Assembly (NCBI RefSeq): GCF_001747085.1
Contig: NZ_MDJD01000054.1
Location: 1,116,001-1,180,000 of the forward strand
Direction: 5' to 3'
From: Flavivirga aquatica
GTDB lineage: Bacteria; Bacteroidota; Bacteroidia; Flavobacteriales; Flavobacteriaceae
DNA: 64,000 bases
The notes under the pieces are model-generated. The model was not told where the DNA came from, made no database searches, and worked only from the letters and a program-made list of their open reading frames with translations. Shown in pieces: positions 18,927 through 27,955 of this stretch. Position 1 is the stretch's first letter. Each line of letters starts with the position of its first letter. A program made the translations under genes and the position numbers.

Positions 18927-20204
18927 ATGAATGAACCATTAGCTGAACGATTAAGACCTAAGATTTTAGATGACTATGTGAGTCAATCACATTTAGTTGG
19001 GAAACAAGGGCTACTAACGCAGCACATTAAACAAGGTTTAATACCGTCAATGATTTTTTGGGGACCTCCCGGTACTGGAAAAACAACACTTGCTAACATT
19101 ATTGCTACTGCATCTGGCAGACCTTTTTATACATTAAGTGCTATAAATTCTGGTGTTAAAGATATTAGAGAGGTTATTGAAAAAGCAAAACAAAGCGGGG
19201 GTTTATTCACTACTAAAAACCCTATTTTGTTTATTGATGAAATTCATAGATTTAGTAAATCTCAACAAGACTCCTTATTACAGGCTGTAGAAAAAGGTTG
19301 GATTACATTAATTGGGGCAACTACTGAAAATCCAAGCTTTGAAGTTATATCTGCACTTTTATCTCGTTGCCAAGTATACATTTTAAATGCTTTTGATAAA
19401 AATGATTTAGAAACACTTTTAAGACGTGCTATTGAAAATGATGAATATATATCTAAAAAAAATATAACGCTTAAAGAAACAAAAGCACTTTTAAAAGTCT
19501 CTGGAGGTGATGCTAGAAAGCTTCTTAATGTATTTGAACTTATAGTAAATTCTTATGACTCGGATAACATAGTAATTACTGACGATGTCGTTTTACAAAA
19601 AATTCAAAACAACACCGTACGTTATGATAAAACTGGCGAACAACATTACGATATTATTTCAGCATTTATAAAATCCATACGGGGCAGTGATCCTAATGCA
19701 GCCGTTTATTGGCTTGCTCGGATGATTGAAGGTGGTGAAGATGTAAAATTTATAGCTAGACGTTTACTTATTTCGGCTAGTGAAGATATTGGTAATGCAA
19801 ATCCAACAGCTTTAGTTATTGCTAACAATACGTTTCAAGCTGTTTCAACTATTGGTTTTCCTGAATCAAGAATCATACTTAGCCAATGCGCTACTTATTT
19901 AGCTTGTTCTCCAAAAAGCAATGCTGCATATATGGCTATTGGTAAAGCGCAACAACTTGTAAAGGAAACAGGGGATTTAAGTGTTCCGTTAGAAATTAGG
20001 AATGCTCCAACCAAACTCATGAAAGAGCTTGGGTATGGTGATAATTATAAGTATGCTCATAATTATGAATCTAATTTTGCTGATCAAGAATTTCTACCCG
20101 AAGAAATTAAAAACACAAAGCTTTATGAACCTGGAAGTAACGCTAGAGAACATGCACATCGCGAATTTTTAAAACAGCGCTGGAAGGAAAAGTATAATTA
20201 TTAA
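18927..20204 (+). CDS. rarA: Replication-associated recombination protein A (RarA/MgsA, AAA+ ATPase)
   Basis: 425 residues, the usual length. The N-terminus NEPLAERLRPKILDDYVSQSHLVG is the family signature. Walker A is GPPGTGKTT (46-54), Walker B LFIDEIHRF (101-109), and the sensor-1 segment is IGATTENPSF. The C-terminal tetramerisation domain includes MIEGGEDVKFIARRLLISASEDIGNANP and YLACSPKSNAAYMAIG, both highly conserved. It is a clamp-loader-like ATPase that acts at stalled replication forks and on single-strand DNA ends. Monocistronic, divergent from the rhomboid gene. Confidence 0.95.
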   Translation: MNEPLAERLRPKILDDYVSQSHLVGKQGLLTQHIKQGLIPSMIFWGPPGTGKTTLANIIATASGRPFYTLSAINSGVKDIREVIEKAKQSGGLFTTKNPILFIDEIHRFSKSQQDSLLQAVEKGWITLIGATTENPSFEVISALLSRCQVYILNAFDKNDLETLLRRAIENDEYISKKNITLKETKALLKVSGGDARKLLNVFELIVNSYDSDNIVITDDVVLQKIQNNTVRYDKTGEQHYDIISAFIKSIRGSDPNAAVYWLARMIEGGEDVKFIARRLLISASEDIGNANPTALVIANNTFQAVSTIGFPESRIILSQCATYLACSPKSNAAYMAIGKAQQLVKETGDLSVPLEIRNAPTKLMKELGYGDNYKYAHNYESNFADQEFLPEEIKNTKLYEPGSNAREHAHREFLKQRWKEKYNY

Positions 20205-20239
20205 TTTATTTATTGTAGTAACTTAAGATTATTTTTTAA

Positions 20240-21085
20240 TTAGAATTTAATATTCAATACAAACTGCCTTACAACATTATCTGTATAATATTCTATAACC
20301 CAATCGTCTCCTTTTTTATATATAATAGCACTTTTATTTTCAACTAAATAGACCTCTTTTAATTGAGTACTTTTAATTTTATAAATCACTTTTGGAGAAC
20401 TATCTACCAATTGAAATCCATTTTCAATTTCCTGCGCATATAACACTTTTTTCTCCGCTTTCATAGACTCTTCAACGACTGTTTCAGGTTCTTGCTTTAC
20501 AACCACAGAAGCTTCTTCTTCCTTTGAAACTACGGCTTCTTTCTCTTTTTTTAAACTCTGTATTTCTTCTCTTAATTGTTGTATTTCTTCAGCAACTTCA
20601 CTTTTAACAGGATTAACTTTAGGTGTTCCTAAAGACGTTATACTTTCGGTTGGTTTATATTTATAGTTAAGCGCTTCAATTGATTTAAAGGCTGCTCTTA
20701 TAGCTAAGTTATAAGCTGTCTTATATTCTTTTTCTCGACTTTCTCCTGCTCCTGATGTATAAACTACTTTATCATTACAATCTTTAAGTACTACATTCAG
20801 TTTTGTTTTAAAAAGACCAGATCCTTTAATAACATTAGATCTTAATGCTAAACATCTGTTTCTAACTAGATCTTCAGGATAATTTTGACCTTCAACTAAA
20901 GCTTCAAACCCATATTTATTAAATAAAAACTTTGTTAATGAATTTAATTGATATTGGTCTTTTTGTTTTAAAAAATCAAATTTATTTGGAACAATAATAT
21001 ATTTATAATTATTTAAATTTGATTGAGAAAATACAGTTGTTACAATGAAACATGTTATAACAATAGAAAAAAATTTAGTCTTCAT
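20240..21085 (-). CDS. Secreted or periplasmic protein of unknown function with a coiled-coil segment
   Basis: 281 residues from the ATG at 21085; an upstream in-frame ATG would give 20 hydrophilic residues before a clean signal peptide (MKTKFFSIVITCFIVTTVFSQ), so it is rejected. An N-terminal domain (25-150; YKYIIVPNKFDFLKQKDQYQLNSL, SGAGESREKEYKTAYNLA) resembles conserved hypothetical proteins of Flavobacteriaceae. Residues about 165-205 are a Glu/Lys-rich coiled coil (EEIQQLREEIQSLKKEKEA), followed by a small C-terminal beta domain. The start overlaps the end of the DUF5723 gene by 11 bp, so the two are translationally linked. Function not known. Confidence 0.8.
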   Translation of the reverse strand: MKTKFFSIVITCFIVTTVFSQSNLNNYKYIIVPNKFDFLKQKDQYQLNSLTKFLFNKYGFEALVEGQNYPEDLVRNRCLALRSNVIKGSGLFKTKLNVVLKDCNDKVVYTSGAGESREKEYKTAYNLAIRAAFKSIEALNYKYKPTESITSLGTPKVNPVKSEVAEEIQQLREEIQSLKKEKEAVVSKEEEASVVVKQEPETVVEESMKAEKKVLYAQEIENGFQLVDSSPKVIYKIKSTQLKEVYLVENKSAIIYKKGDDWVIEYYTDNVVRQFVLNIKF

Positions 21086-22502
21086 TTTTATTAAATATAT
21101 AATTAAATCCAAATTGTAAAGATACACTTTGTACATTATATACATTTCTATATTCTATAAAATTATCTGCCATAAGATAAAAGTTAGCACCTCCTAAATG
21201 AGCAGAAAGCCCTAAACCAATATTATTAAAAGAATATGAATCTATAGTGTATGTTGCTTTTACTCGTAACCCATTAAAAAGTCTTCTATAATAATAAGCA
21301 GTTAAAGCTAATTGCGGGCTTTTTGGCCTTTTAATAGCATATAATTGAGCTCCTACAGCATTTAAATAAGGACTGTCTTCCATTATACAATTACAATCCT
21401 CACTTAGCTTCTCACCAAATGCATAATTTAAAGACGCATTAAACTTTACAGGACGCCATGTCGTATATTTTGTGGCTGTGGTATCTACAGTAAATAAATC
21501 TTCAAATTCTTCTTCTATATCAGTCCAATATTCATCTGCTGTCTGCCCTTGCTCTGTTGGTACAATAAGTGGATCTACCCCTTCAAAAACAAAACGATCC
21601 TTTACTTTATAACTTTCTACATCTTTAGAATGCCTAATAAACCCTATATCTAATAAACTAGAATCGAAAGTCAATTGATCTGTTATTTGATATGTAAACC
21701 CTAAATCCATTCCTAAACCTAGATTACCTCCAAACATGAGTCGTTTTCTAATCGTTTTTATATTCTCATTTTCATCATAATCCTCTTCACTATTATCATC
21801 TACTAAACTTGCGATACCAGATGTTCTTGCTTCTAAATCTAAATCGAAAACATGATTATATATATTATTTTGTCCAGGCACAGTAATAAAGCTCCCTTTA
21901 TTTTTTACTGAATTAATATTAGCTATACTGGAATAAATTTTACCTCTTACGCCATAAGTAAATTTAGAGTTTACTTTTTTATTATAGCCAACGTGAAATA
22001 CAGAAAGAACATCTGCACTTAAGCTTAAATGGTCTAATTTAAAAGGTTTATTTATATTACTTTGGTTACCCTCTAAAGCCAAAATAGCATAATCTTTAGG
22101 AAAATATGCAATAAAATCTAATTCCTGATAAAGCCCAAAACTTAAGTATTCGCTTTTTTCATGAGTATTTCCAAACTCAAATCCTCCTGAAAAAATTTCT
22201 AGCTGCTGCGTAGCAGTAAAAAAATCTTCTGGTTTCATATTATTTACAACGTTTTCTAACTTAGTGTTAAAATCGATACCATCGTCTGCAAATAAATCGT
22301 AAGCAGAAACTCCAGAAGAACCTATATTTAGATGTAAGTGTGACAATAATGGTATTCCAAAATACCCCTTGTTTTCTGATATTTTACCTCCAGGATTTAA
22401 CAATAAGGATTGTGGTATTTCTGAAAAACCATATAACAACTGCTTATTTTGCGAAAAACTTAGGCCTGTAAAAAATATAAGTAAAAAGGGGGCTATCTTC
22501 AT
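21075..22502 (-). CDS. DUF5723-family outer-membrane beta-barrel protein
   Basis: 475 residues with a signal peptide (MKIAPFLLIFFTGLSFSQ). The conserved head (SLLLNPGGKISENKGYFGIPLLSHL, SGVSAYDLF) is the DUF5723 signature, and the rest is alternating beta strands typical of a FadL/PorV-like barrel. It is 2 bp downstream of a small lipoprotein gene and overlaps the next gene. It probably sits in the outer membrane; the actual role is not established for this family. Confidence 0.85.
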   Translation of the reverse strand: MKIAPFLLIFFTGLSFSQNKQLLYGFSEIPQSLLLNPGGKISENKGYFGIPLLSHLHLNIGSSGVSAYDLFADDGIDFNTKLENVVNNMKPEDFFTATQQLEIFSGGFEFGNTHEKSEYLSFGLYQELDFIAYFPKDYAILALEGNQSNINKPFKLDHLSLSADVLSVFHVGYNKKVNSKFTYGVRGKIYSSIANINSVKNKGSFITVPGQNNIYNHVFDLDLEARTSGIASLVDDNSEEDYDENENIKTIRKRLMFGGNLGLGMDLGFTYQITDQLTFDSSLLDIGFIRHSKDVESYKVKDRFVFEGVDPLIVPTEQGQTADEYWTDIEEEFEDLFTVDTTATKYTTWRPVKFNASLNYAFGEKLSEDCNCIMEDSPYLNAVGAQLYAIKRPKSPQLALTAYYYRRLFNGLRVKATYTIDSYSFNNIGLGLSAHLGGANFYLMADNFIEYRNVYNVQSVSLQFGFNYIFNKNED

Positions 22503-22504
22503 TA

Positions 22505-23059
22505 TTATGATTCTATGTTTAAATAAAAAACACCTTTAGATTGTAAATTAATTTCTCCTACGGTATTTAATGTTATTGGGGTTCCTGAAAGCATCGTTAA
22601 TGTAATTACTAATGATTTAGTATTTTTTAAATCCGTCAACGAATCCCCTTCAAAAACTTCTGTATGTGTTGTAACTACATCTTGATTAGAAGGAGAAGCG
22701 GGTGCTGTAAACGTAAGTGTATGGTGTACTTCATTTATTTCATTTAAAAAATCTATTTGCATTGAAAAACCTCTATTAAAAGAGTTTGTCGATTCAAAAA
22801 CAAATTCGGACTTCACTAGATTGTCCTGAATAAAATCATCATCAAAAACACTAATACTAATAGCGTCTTGAATTACACTTACCTCACTTCCTCCAGCAAA
22901 AAAATTACTAGCAGTTCCTTTAAAGAACACTATACTAGACTCTACAACTGGCTCTATTTTTAAATCATCTGCCTGATTAAAATCTACAGCCTTCGTGCAA
23001 CTAAACATAATTGCTAGTAGAAGACTTAATATTATATACTTTCCTTTTTGTTTTAACAT
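22505..23059 (-). CDS. Small lipoprotein of unknown function
   Basis: 184 residues, lipobox AIMFSC with Cys21, followed by an all-beta domain (SIVFFKGTASNFFAGG, HHTLTFTAPASPSNQDVVTTHTE). No family recognised. The 2-bp gap to the DUF5723 barrel gene suggests they work together, possibly with the lipoprotein attached to the barrel's periplasmic side; that is inference from gene order. Confidence 0.75.
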   Translation of the reverse strand: MLKQKGKYIILSLLLAIMFSCTKAVDFNQADDLKIEPVVESSIVFFKGTASNFFAGGSEVSVIQDAISISVFDDDFIQDNLVKSEFVFESTNSFNRGFSMQIDFLNEINEVHHTLTFTAPASPSNQDVVTTHTEVFEGDSLTDLKNTKSLVITLTMLSGTPITLNTVGEINLQSKGVFYLNIES

Positions 23060-23089
23060 TTTTATACTATAAACGATTTTAAGAGTTAC

Positions 23090-23779
23090 TTATAAATAAT
23101 CCTTTAAGTCCAATAAATTAGTTACTCTTTTGATATTTGTATTTAAAGTTACAGTATTAATGTCAAAAAAAATAGCTTCCATTCCAAAATTTAACGCTCC
23201 CGTAATATCAGCTTCATAACTATCCCCAATCATAATACTAGATTCTATTTTTGCCCCGGCTTTATTTAACGCATATTCAAAAATTATTGGATTTGGTTTT
23301 TTAGCACCTGCTAATTCGGAATTAGTAACTGTTTTAAAATATTTATCTATTTTAGATTTTTCCAATTTCCCCTGCTGTACCTCATCAAATCCATTAGTAA
23401 TAATATGTAGTTTGTAATTAGAACTTAAATAATCTAAAATTTCAGAAGTATTCTCTATTAAATGGTTATAGGAAGTTAAATAAATTATATAATCCTCAGA
23501 TAATTTATATATCAAATCATCATCTACATGAAAACCAACAGCTTTAAATGTATCGTTCAATCTACAAAAACGCAATGCCTTTTTTTCAATTTTATCTTCT
23601 CTGTAAAGCTTCCAATACTTTAAGTTTATGTAAATATAATGAGTCAGGAAATCGTTTACATTAATATTTACGTTATTTATTTTGAAAATTTTCTCAAATG
23701 TTAAAGCTGAGTTTTTATCAAAATCCCATAAAGTATGATCTAAATCAAAAAAAACATCTGTAATTCCTTTAAGCTTCAT
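23090..23779 (-). CDS. HAD-superfamily phosphatase, YjjG-like pyrimidine nucleotidase
   Basis: 229 residues. HAD motif I is FFDLDHTLWDFDKN (about 10-23) with the nucleophile and acid Asp pair, motif II is HIITNGFDEVQ (about 126-136), motif III a Lys in GAKKPNP (about 156-162) and motif IV MIGDSYEADITGA (about 182-194). The LWDFDKNS head and overall length match YjjG-type house-cleaning nucleotidases, which hydrolyse non-canonical pyrimidine nucleoside monophosphates. The 5' end overlaps the deacetylase-like gene by 11 bp. Confidence 0.88.
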   Translation of the reverse strand: MKLKGITDVFFDLDHTLWDFDKNSALTFEKIFKINNVNINVNDFLTHYIYINLKYWKLYREDKIEKKALRFCRLNDTFKAVGFHVDDDLIYKLSEDYIIYLTSYNHLIENTSEILDYLSSNYKLHIITNGFDEVQQGKLEKSKIDKYFKTVTNSELAGAKKPNPIIFEYALNKAGAKIESSIMIGDSYEADITGALNFGMEAIFFDINTVTLNTNIKRVTNLLDLKDYL

Positions 23780-25070
23780 CTACTGATTCTAAAATAATAT
23801 TAAACAACTCTTTAAATCCTTTCCAGTTTCCTAAATCGTTAAACGTATAATTATGAAACACAGGAATAAACTCACCATTTACCTGTTTTACTTGGTTAAT
23901 GATTTCATTTAAAACTTTCTTTTTATCTAATAATGATCGATTTTTTAATAGCGCATAATCCATAGTATGGTATGAATTAATCATTAAAGGCGTTTGTACT
24001 TCATAACCCAAATCATAAAACAAAAAAGGTGTACAAGAACCTGCTCTAAATCCTACATGATCTACATATCCCATAGTATAATCTTCTTGAATTTCTAATT
24101 CCACAAGATTTCTATACGCTTCTGGTAAATTAAGTTTTGAAAAAGATTGTCTCGAAGCCTTTAATGTGGTATTCAAAATATCTTCCATTCGTGATTTTTC
24201 TTTTTTTAAAATAGATATTTTATCTATACCAAAAAAAGATATTTTCACTCCTACCCTAGAATAATCTGCAACGCGCTTAATAAGTGATGCAAATTTCTTT
24301 TTATTGGGATTAATCCCTTTATCATAAGTTGAATAATCTCCTACTAAAAAAAAGAATAAAAATTTAAACTTAGTCTGTTTTTGTTTATTTATTATATATT
24401 TAAAAGTATCAAAAGGATCATGTTGAAAACCTAAAATCACTACAAACCTAATATATAAATTTTTAAATTTAAATCTAGTTAAATCTCTAATAGAACCTCC
24501 TAAGGTTCTTATAATACTTTTCAACTTATAATTATATGCACTGGGCACATCAATAATAGGTTTTATACTATACTTTTTTGTTGGAAATTTAAATTTCGAA
24601 AACTGTTTTTGCAACGCTTCTTTAAATTTATAAGCCCAAATATCTACAACAGGTTGTTCCAAAAACCCTTCTTTATATGCTAAACTTTCTATTGCAATAA
24701 AACGTCCATATTCATCCTTAACATGAGGTAAATACTCTTCATATCGTGATAACAAATAAAAGGCTGCCGAAAAAATATCGAAAGGAATTGCACTTTTATC
24801 ACCATTGAAAAAAAAGCACTTTGTTTCATCCCAATTCTGAATATTAATCTCTATCTCACTAAGGCCTTGTTCAAATAATATATCATGACTTTTAACAAAA
24901 AACTCATTTCCTAGCTGTTGCTTAGTATATGACATTTTCATATTGTCATGAGCAATAAACTCTTCTATTTTTGTAGTAAACCCAACCTTAATACCTAAAA
25001 CTCTTGTGCAAATATGCTTAAAAACATATTTTAATCTAGGTGATATTTTGTGAGTATAAACTAATAACAT
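23769..25070 (-). CDS. Polysaccharide deacetylase-family protein, probably with an altered catalytic site
   Basis: 433 residues, no signal peptide. The N-terminal half (FNGDKSAIPFDIFSAAFYLLSRYEEYLP, FLEQPVVDIWAY) is the domain found ahead of a NodB-like fold in a Bacteroidota-specific family; the C-terminal half ends with a conserved DHVGFRAGSCTPFLFYDL and PVFHNYTFND. The usual NodB Asp-x-Asp motif appears as IIDVPSAYNYK (Asp174, then Val-Pro), so the second Asp seems lost while FRAG and the late His remain. It may deacetylate a cell-surface polysaccharide or be catalytically inert. It follows radC by 32 bp. Confidence 0.75.
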   Translation of the reverse strand: MLLVYTHKISPRLKYVFKHICTRVLGIKVGFTTKIEEFIAHDNMKMSYTKQQLGNEFFVKSHDILFEQGLSEIEINIQNWDETKCFFFNGDKSAIPFDIFSAAFYLLSRYEEYLPHVKDEYGRFIAIESLAYKEGFLEQPVVDIWAYKFKEALQKQFSKFKFPTKKYSIKPIIDVPSAYNYKLKSIIRTLGGSIRDLTRFKFKNLYIRFVVILGFQHDPFDTFKYIINKQKQTKFKFLFFFLVGDYSTYDKGINPNKKKFASLIKRVADYSRVGVKISFFGIDKISILKKEKSRMEDILNTTLKASRQSFSKLNLPEAYRNLVELEIQEDYTMGYVDHVGFRAGSCTPFLFYDLGYEVQTPLMINSYHTMDYALLKNRSLLDKKKVLNEIINQVKQVNGEFIPVFHNYTFNDLGNWKGFKELFNIILESVDEA

Positions 25071-25102
25071 TCTTAGTGGACAATTTTTAATATTAAATTA
25101 AT

Positions 25103-25801
25103 TTACAAAATTCCTTGATCTGCAAAACTAAAATATGCTTTTTCTGTTATAATTAGGTGATCTAAGACTTTTATATCTAAACTTTGTGCTGCAATTTTTA
25201 ATTTTTGAGTAATTTGTTTATCTGCTTCACTAGGGTTTAAAGCTTCAGAAGGGTGATTATGTGCCAATATTAATCCAACAGCCCCTACTTCTAATGCATT
25301 TTTTAAAACCAAACGCACATCTACTAAAGTTCCCGTAATACTACCTTTGCTTAATTGATTTTTTTGAATGACTTTATTAGAGTTATTTAAATAGATAATC
25401 CAAAACTCTTCATGTTGAAGCTCGCCTATAACGGGCTGCATAAGCTCAAAAACCGAGTTACTTGATTCTATTTTCACTTTCTCTAAAGCCTCCTCTTCTC
25501 TTCTCCTTCTCCCTAACTCTAAAGCTCCTGCAATCGCTACTGCTTTAGCCTCTCCAATACCATTAAACTCCTTAAGTTGTTTAATAGACAATTTACCTAA
25601 TGCACTTAAATTATTATTTACTGTTGCTAAAATACGTTTACTTAACCCTACAGCACTTTCATTTCTATTACCTGAACCAATTAATATGGCTATTAATTCG
25701 GCATCACTTAATGTTTCTTTTCCTTTATTTAGTAGTTTTTCTCGAGGTCGATCATTTTCTGCCCAATCTTTTATTGAAAATGACAATGGCTTGTCTTGCA
25801 T
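25103..25801 (-). CDS. radC: RadC-family JAMM/MPN+ protein
   Basis: 232 residues, full length. An N-terminal helix-hairpin-helix region (about 71-100; LKEFNGIGEAKAVAIAGALELG) precedes the JAMM metal site: Glu131/132 in HEEFWIIYLN, HNHPS (181-185) and PSEAD (190-194). The start IKDWAENDRPREKLLNKG is highly conserved. The name comes from a DNA-repair phenotype later reassigned to recG, so the actual function is uncertain; a metal-dependent hydrolase is likely. It begins the minus-strand run of envelope genes and diverges from a pseudogene. Confidence 0.93.
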   Translation of the reverse strand: MQDKPLSFSIKDWAENDRPREKLLNKGKETLSDAELIAILIGSGNRNESAVGLSKRILATVNNNLSALGKLSIKQLKEFNGIGEAKAVAIAGALELGRRRREEEALEKVKIESSNSVFELMQPVIGELQHEEFWIIYLNNSNKVIQKNQLSKGSITGTLVDVRLVLKNALEVGAVGLILAHNHPSEALNPSEADKQITQKLKIAAQSLDIKVLDHLIITEKAYFSFADQGIL

Positions 25802-25883
25802 TTGATAAATATAAATATTGTTAATATGAGAAGCAATTTAATCACTATAGAACGTCTATTCTTTTATAAAATTACTGATACTA

Positions 25884-27923
25884 TATAAAAGTTCAGATTT
25901 TGGTGCTACTTGGACTAATATTACTGGCAACTTAGGAGTACGTATTACATCTTCTTCAAATGGAGGGTTTGACAATCCTGCTGGAATAGATAACTTTAGT
26001 GTTGGAGATAAATATTATAGAGCCATATCGTACTGGTTAGGTATTCCAAAAGCAAGTGCTAAATCTACATATAATCAATTACCTCCATCTAATATTCTTG
26101 CAGTATATAATCGTTTAGTGGTTAACCCTAATAATGAAAATGAAATTTATATTTCTTTTAATGCTAAGCACGATTTTACATTTGAGCCTAGGGACGTCTG
26201 GAAAACTGAAGATGGCGGAAATAACTGGTTTCCTTGTGCTAGATCTAGCAGTTATTGGTACAGCTCTAGAGATGATGCTTATTGGACTTCAAGAAACAGT
26301 CCAAACAATGTAAATGTAAAATTTTCACATTTAGAAAGAGAACTTCAAGAACGCAATGAAATTTCTGGTAATCGTTTTTTAGAAACTAATTGCTAATGGA
26401 AATGTATTTATTAGTATTGATCAACAAACTTTACGATCAAATAATGGAGGTGCTAGTTGGGGTCCTGTAGATAATTTTGAAACGTCAATTGGAAGCAAAA
26501 AATGGATTGGACGGGGAGACAGTAATCTACCTGGTCGATTTTTATTGTTAGAAACAGGAGTTCCTAATCGTAAACTATTATGTAGTGGAGAACATGGTCT
26601 TTGGCAAACTACCGATACAACTGGATTCCCTAATGTAGATGATTTAACTGTGGCTGTTCAACAAATTGAAGGTCAAGTACATCATGGAGGTGCCAAATCT
26701 ATAGCTTCTGTTGCAATACATCCTAATGACCCTAATACGATTTTCACATTGCAATTTCGTCAAAATCATAGAGGCTATTTACGTAAAACTACAGATGGTG
26801 GAGTGACTTGGAATAATTTTGCTTTTGCTTTTGATGGTGACTACTCAGGAACCAATGAATCTTTAGATCATATTTTTCAATACAACCTTCTTATTAATCC
26901 AAAGAAACCTGAAAGAATGTATTTCTGCACCATGGCTAACCCTATTGCCGAAGTTAATTCTGCTTTCAGGATAACAACACTTCCTGAGGATCTTGGTGTA
27001 AAAAGAAGTTTTGATGGTGGACTCACTTGGCAAACTTCAAATAGTGGTATGCCTGCAGACATGAGTGTTCGTAGAATTACATTTAATCCTAAAAAACCAT
27101 GGCAAATGTATCCTGCCTTAAATGAATCTAAAAATGGTGCTCCTGGTGGTTTATATTTTTCTGATAATAGTGGACAATTCTGGAATAAAGTTATTATCCC
27201 TTCTGAAATAAAAGCGGTAAACAATGTGTTTGTAGATAAAGCTACTGAAGATATTTTTATATCATGTGGGCGATTTACCAGTGGAAATGTTAATGAAGGT
27301 GGCGTTTGGAAAAACTCTGATGCTGGAGTAACATGGATTAAAATTTTTGATATGCCTTACGTTTGGCAATCTGAGACCTCTCCACTAAACCCTAATTTAA
27401 TTACTGTTAATGTTGCTTTACAAAATGCCAAAAACAATAATTCTGTAACCCTATTTAACCCTAGTGCTTATGTCTCATTTGATGTGGCAGTACTTGGTTA
27501 AAAATTAGTAATAATTTAGGTCAACCCGATGTTATTACCGACTTAAAACCAGATCCAGAAAATTTAAATGTTTTCTGGCTTGCATTAAAAGGAAGTGCTT
27601 GGGCTAAGGGTTTGTATACTGGCAACAATCCTTTATCAAATAAATTGAGTATTTCTCCTGTAAAAAAAACGATTAAATTATGTCCAAATCCATCTAATAG
27701 CAAAGAGGTTTATCTAGAAAGTATTTTATTTAAATGTAGTCATTCAATGGATTTAGGTATCTATAACATAGAAGGTAAATTAATATTAAATCACAAGGGT
27801 TTAAAAATTCAAACTAATAGCTCTAGAATTAAAGTTCCAACTAAAAATCTAGATAAAGGTATTTATTTAATGAAAATAACTTTAAACAATAAAGAGTATA
27901 TAAAACGTCTAGTTAATAAGTAA
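25884..27923 (+). pseudogene. Broken secreted BNR/Asp-box repeat protein with T9SS sorting domain
   Basis: Three frames make up one protein. Part 1 (25884-26390) has SSDFGATW and KTEDGGNNW Asp-boxes, and its N-terminus and signal peptide are missing. Part 2 (from about 26386, frame changed; LIANGNVFISID to FDVAV) carries more BNR repeats (TTDGGVTW, SFDGGLTW, NSDAGVTW). Part 3 (from 27486) resumes as GSTWLKISNN and ends in a T9SS type A sorting domain (CPNPSN, NIEGKLIL, LDKGIYLMKI). At 27481-27489 the DNA reads GATGTGGC where an Asp-box DGG needs one more G, so a single-base loss explains the second break. It resembles sortilin/xyloglucanase-type beta-propellers. Confidence 0.88.
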
Positions 27924-27955
27924 ACCTATAATTAATTTAATAGAAGGTTGAAAAT

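Noticed and set aside
20240-21145. Longer form of the coiled-coil protein starting at 21145
   Set aside because: The extra 20 residues come from the DUF5723 coding region and precede an obvious signal peptide.
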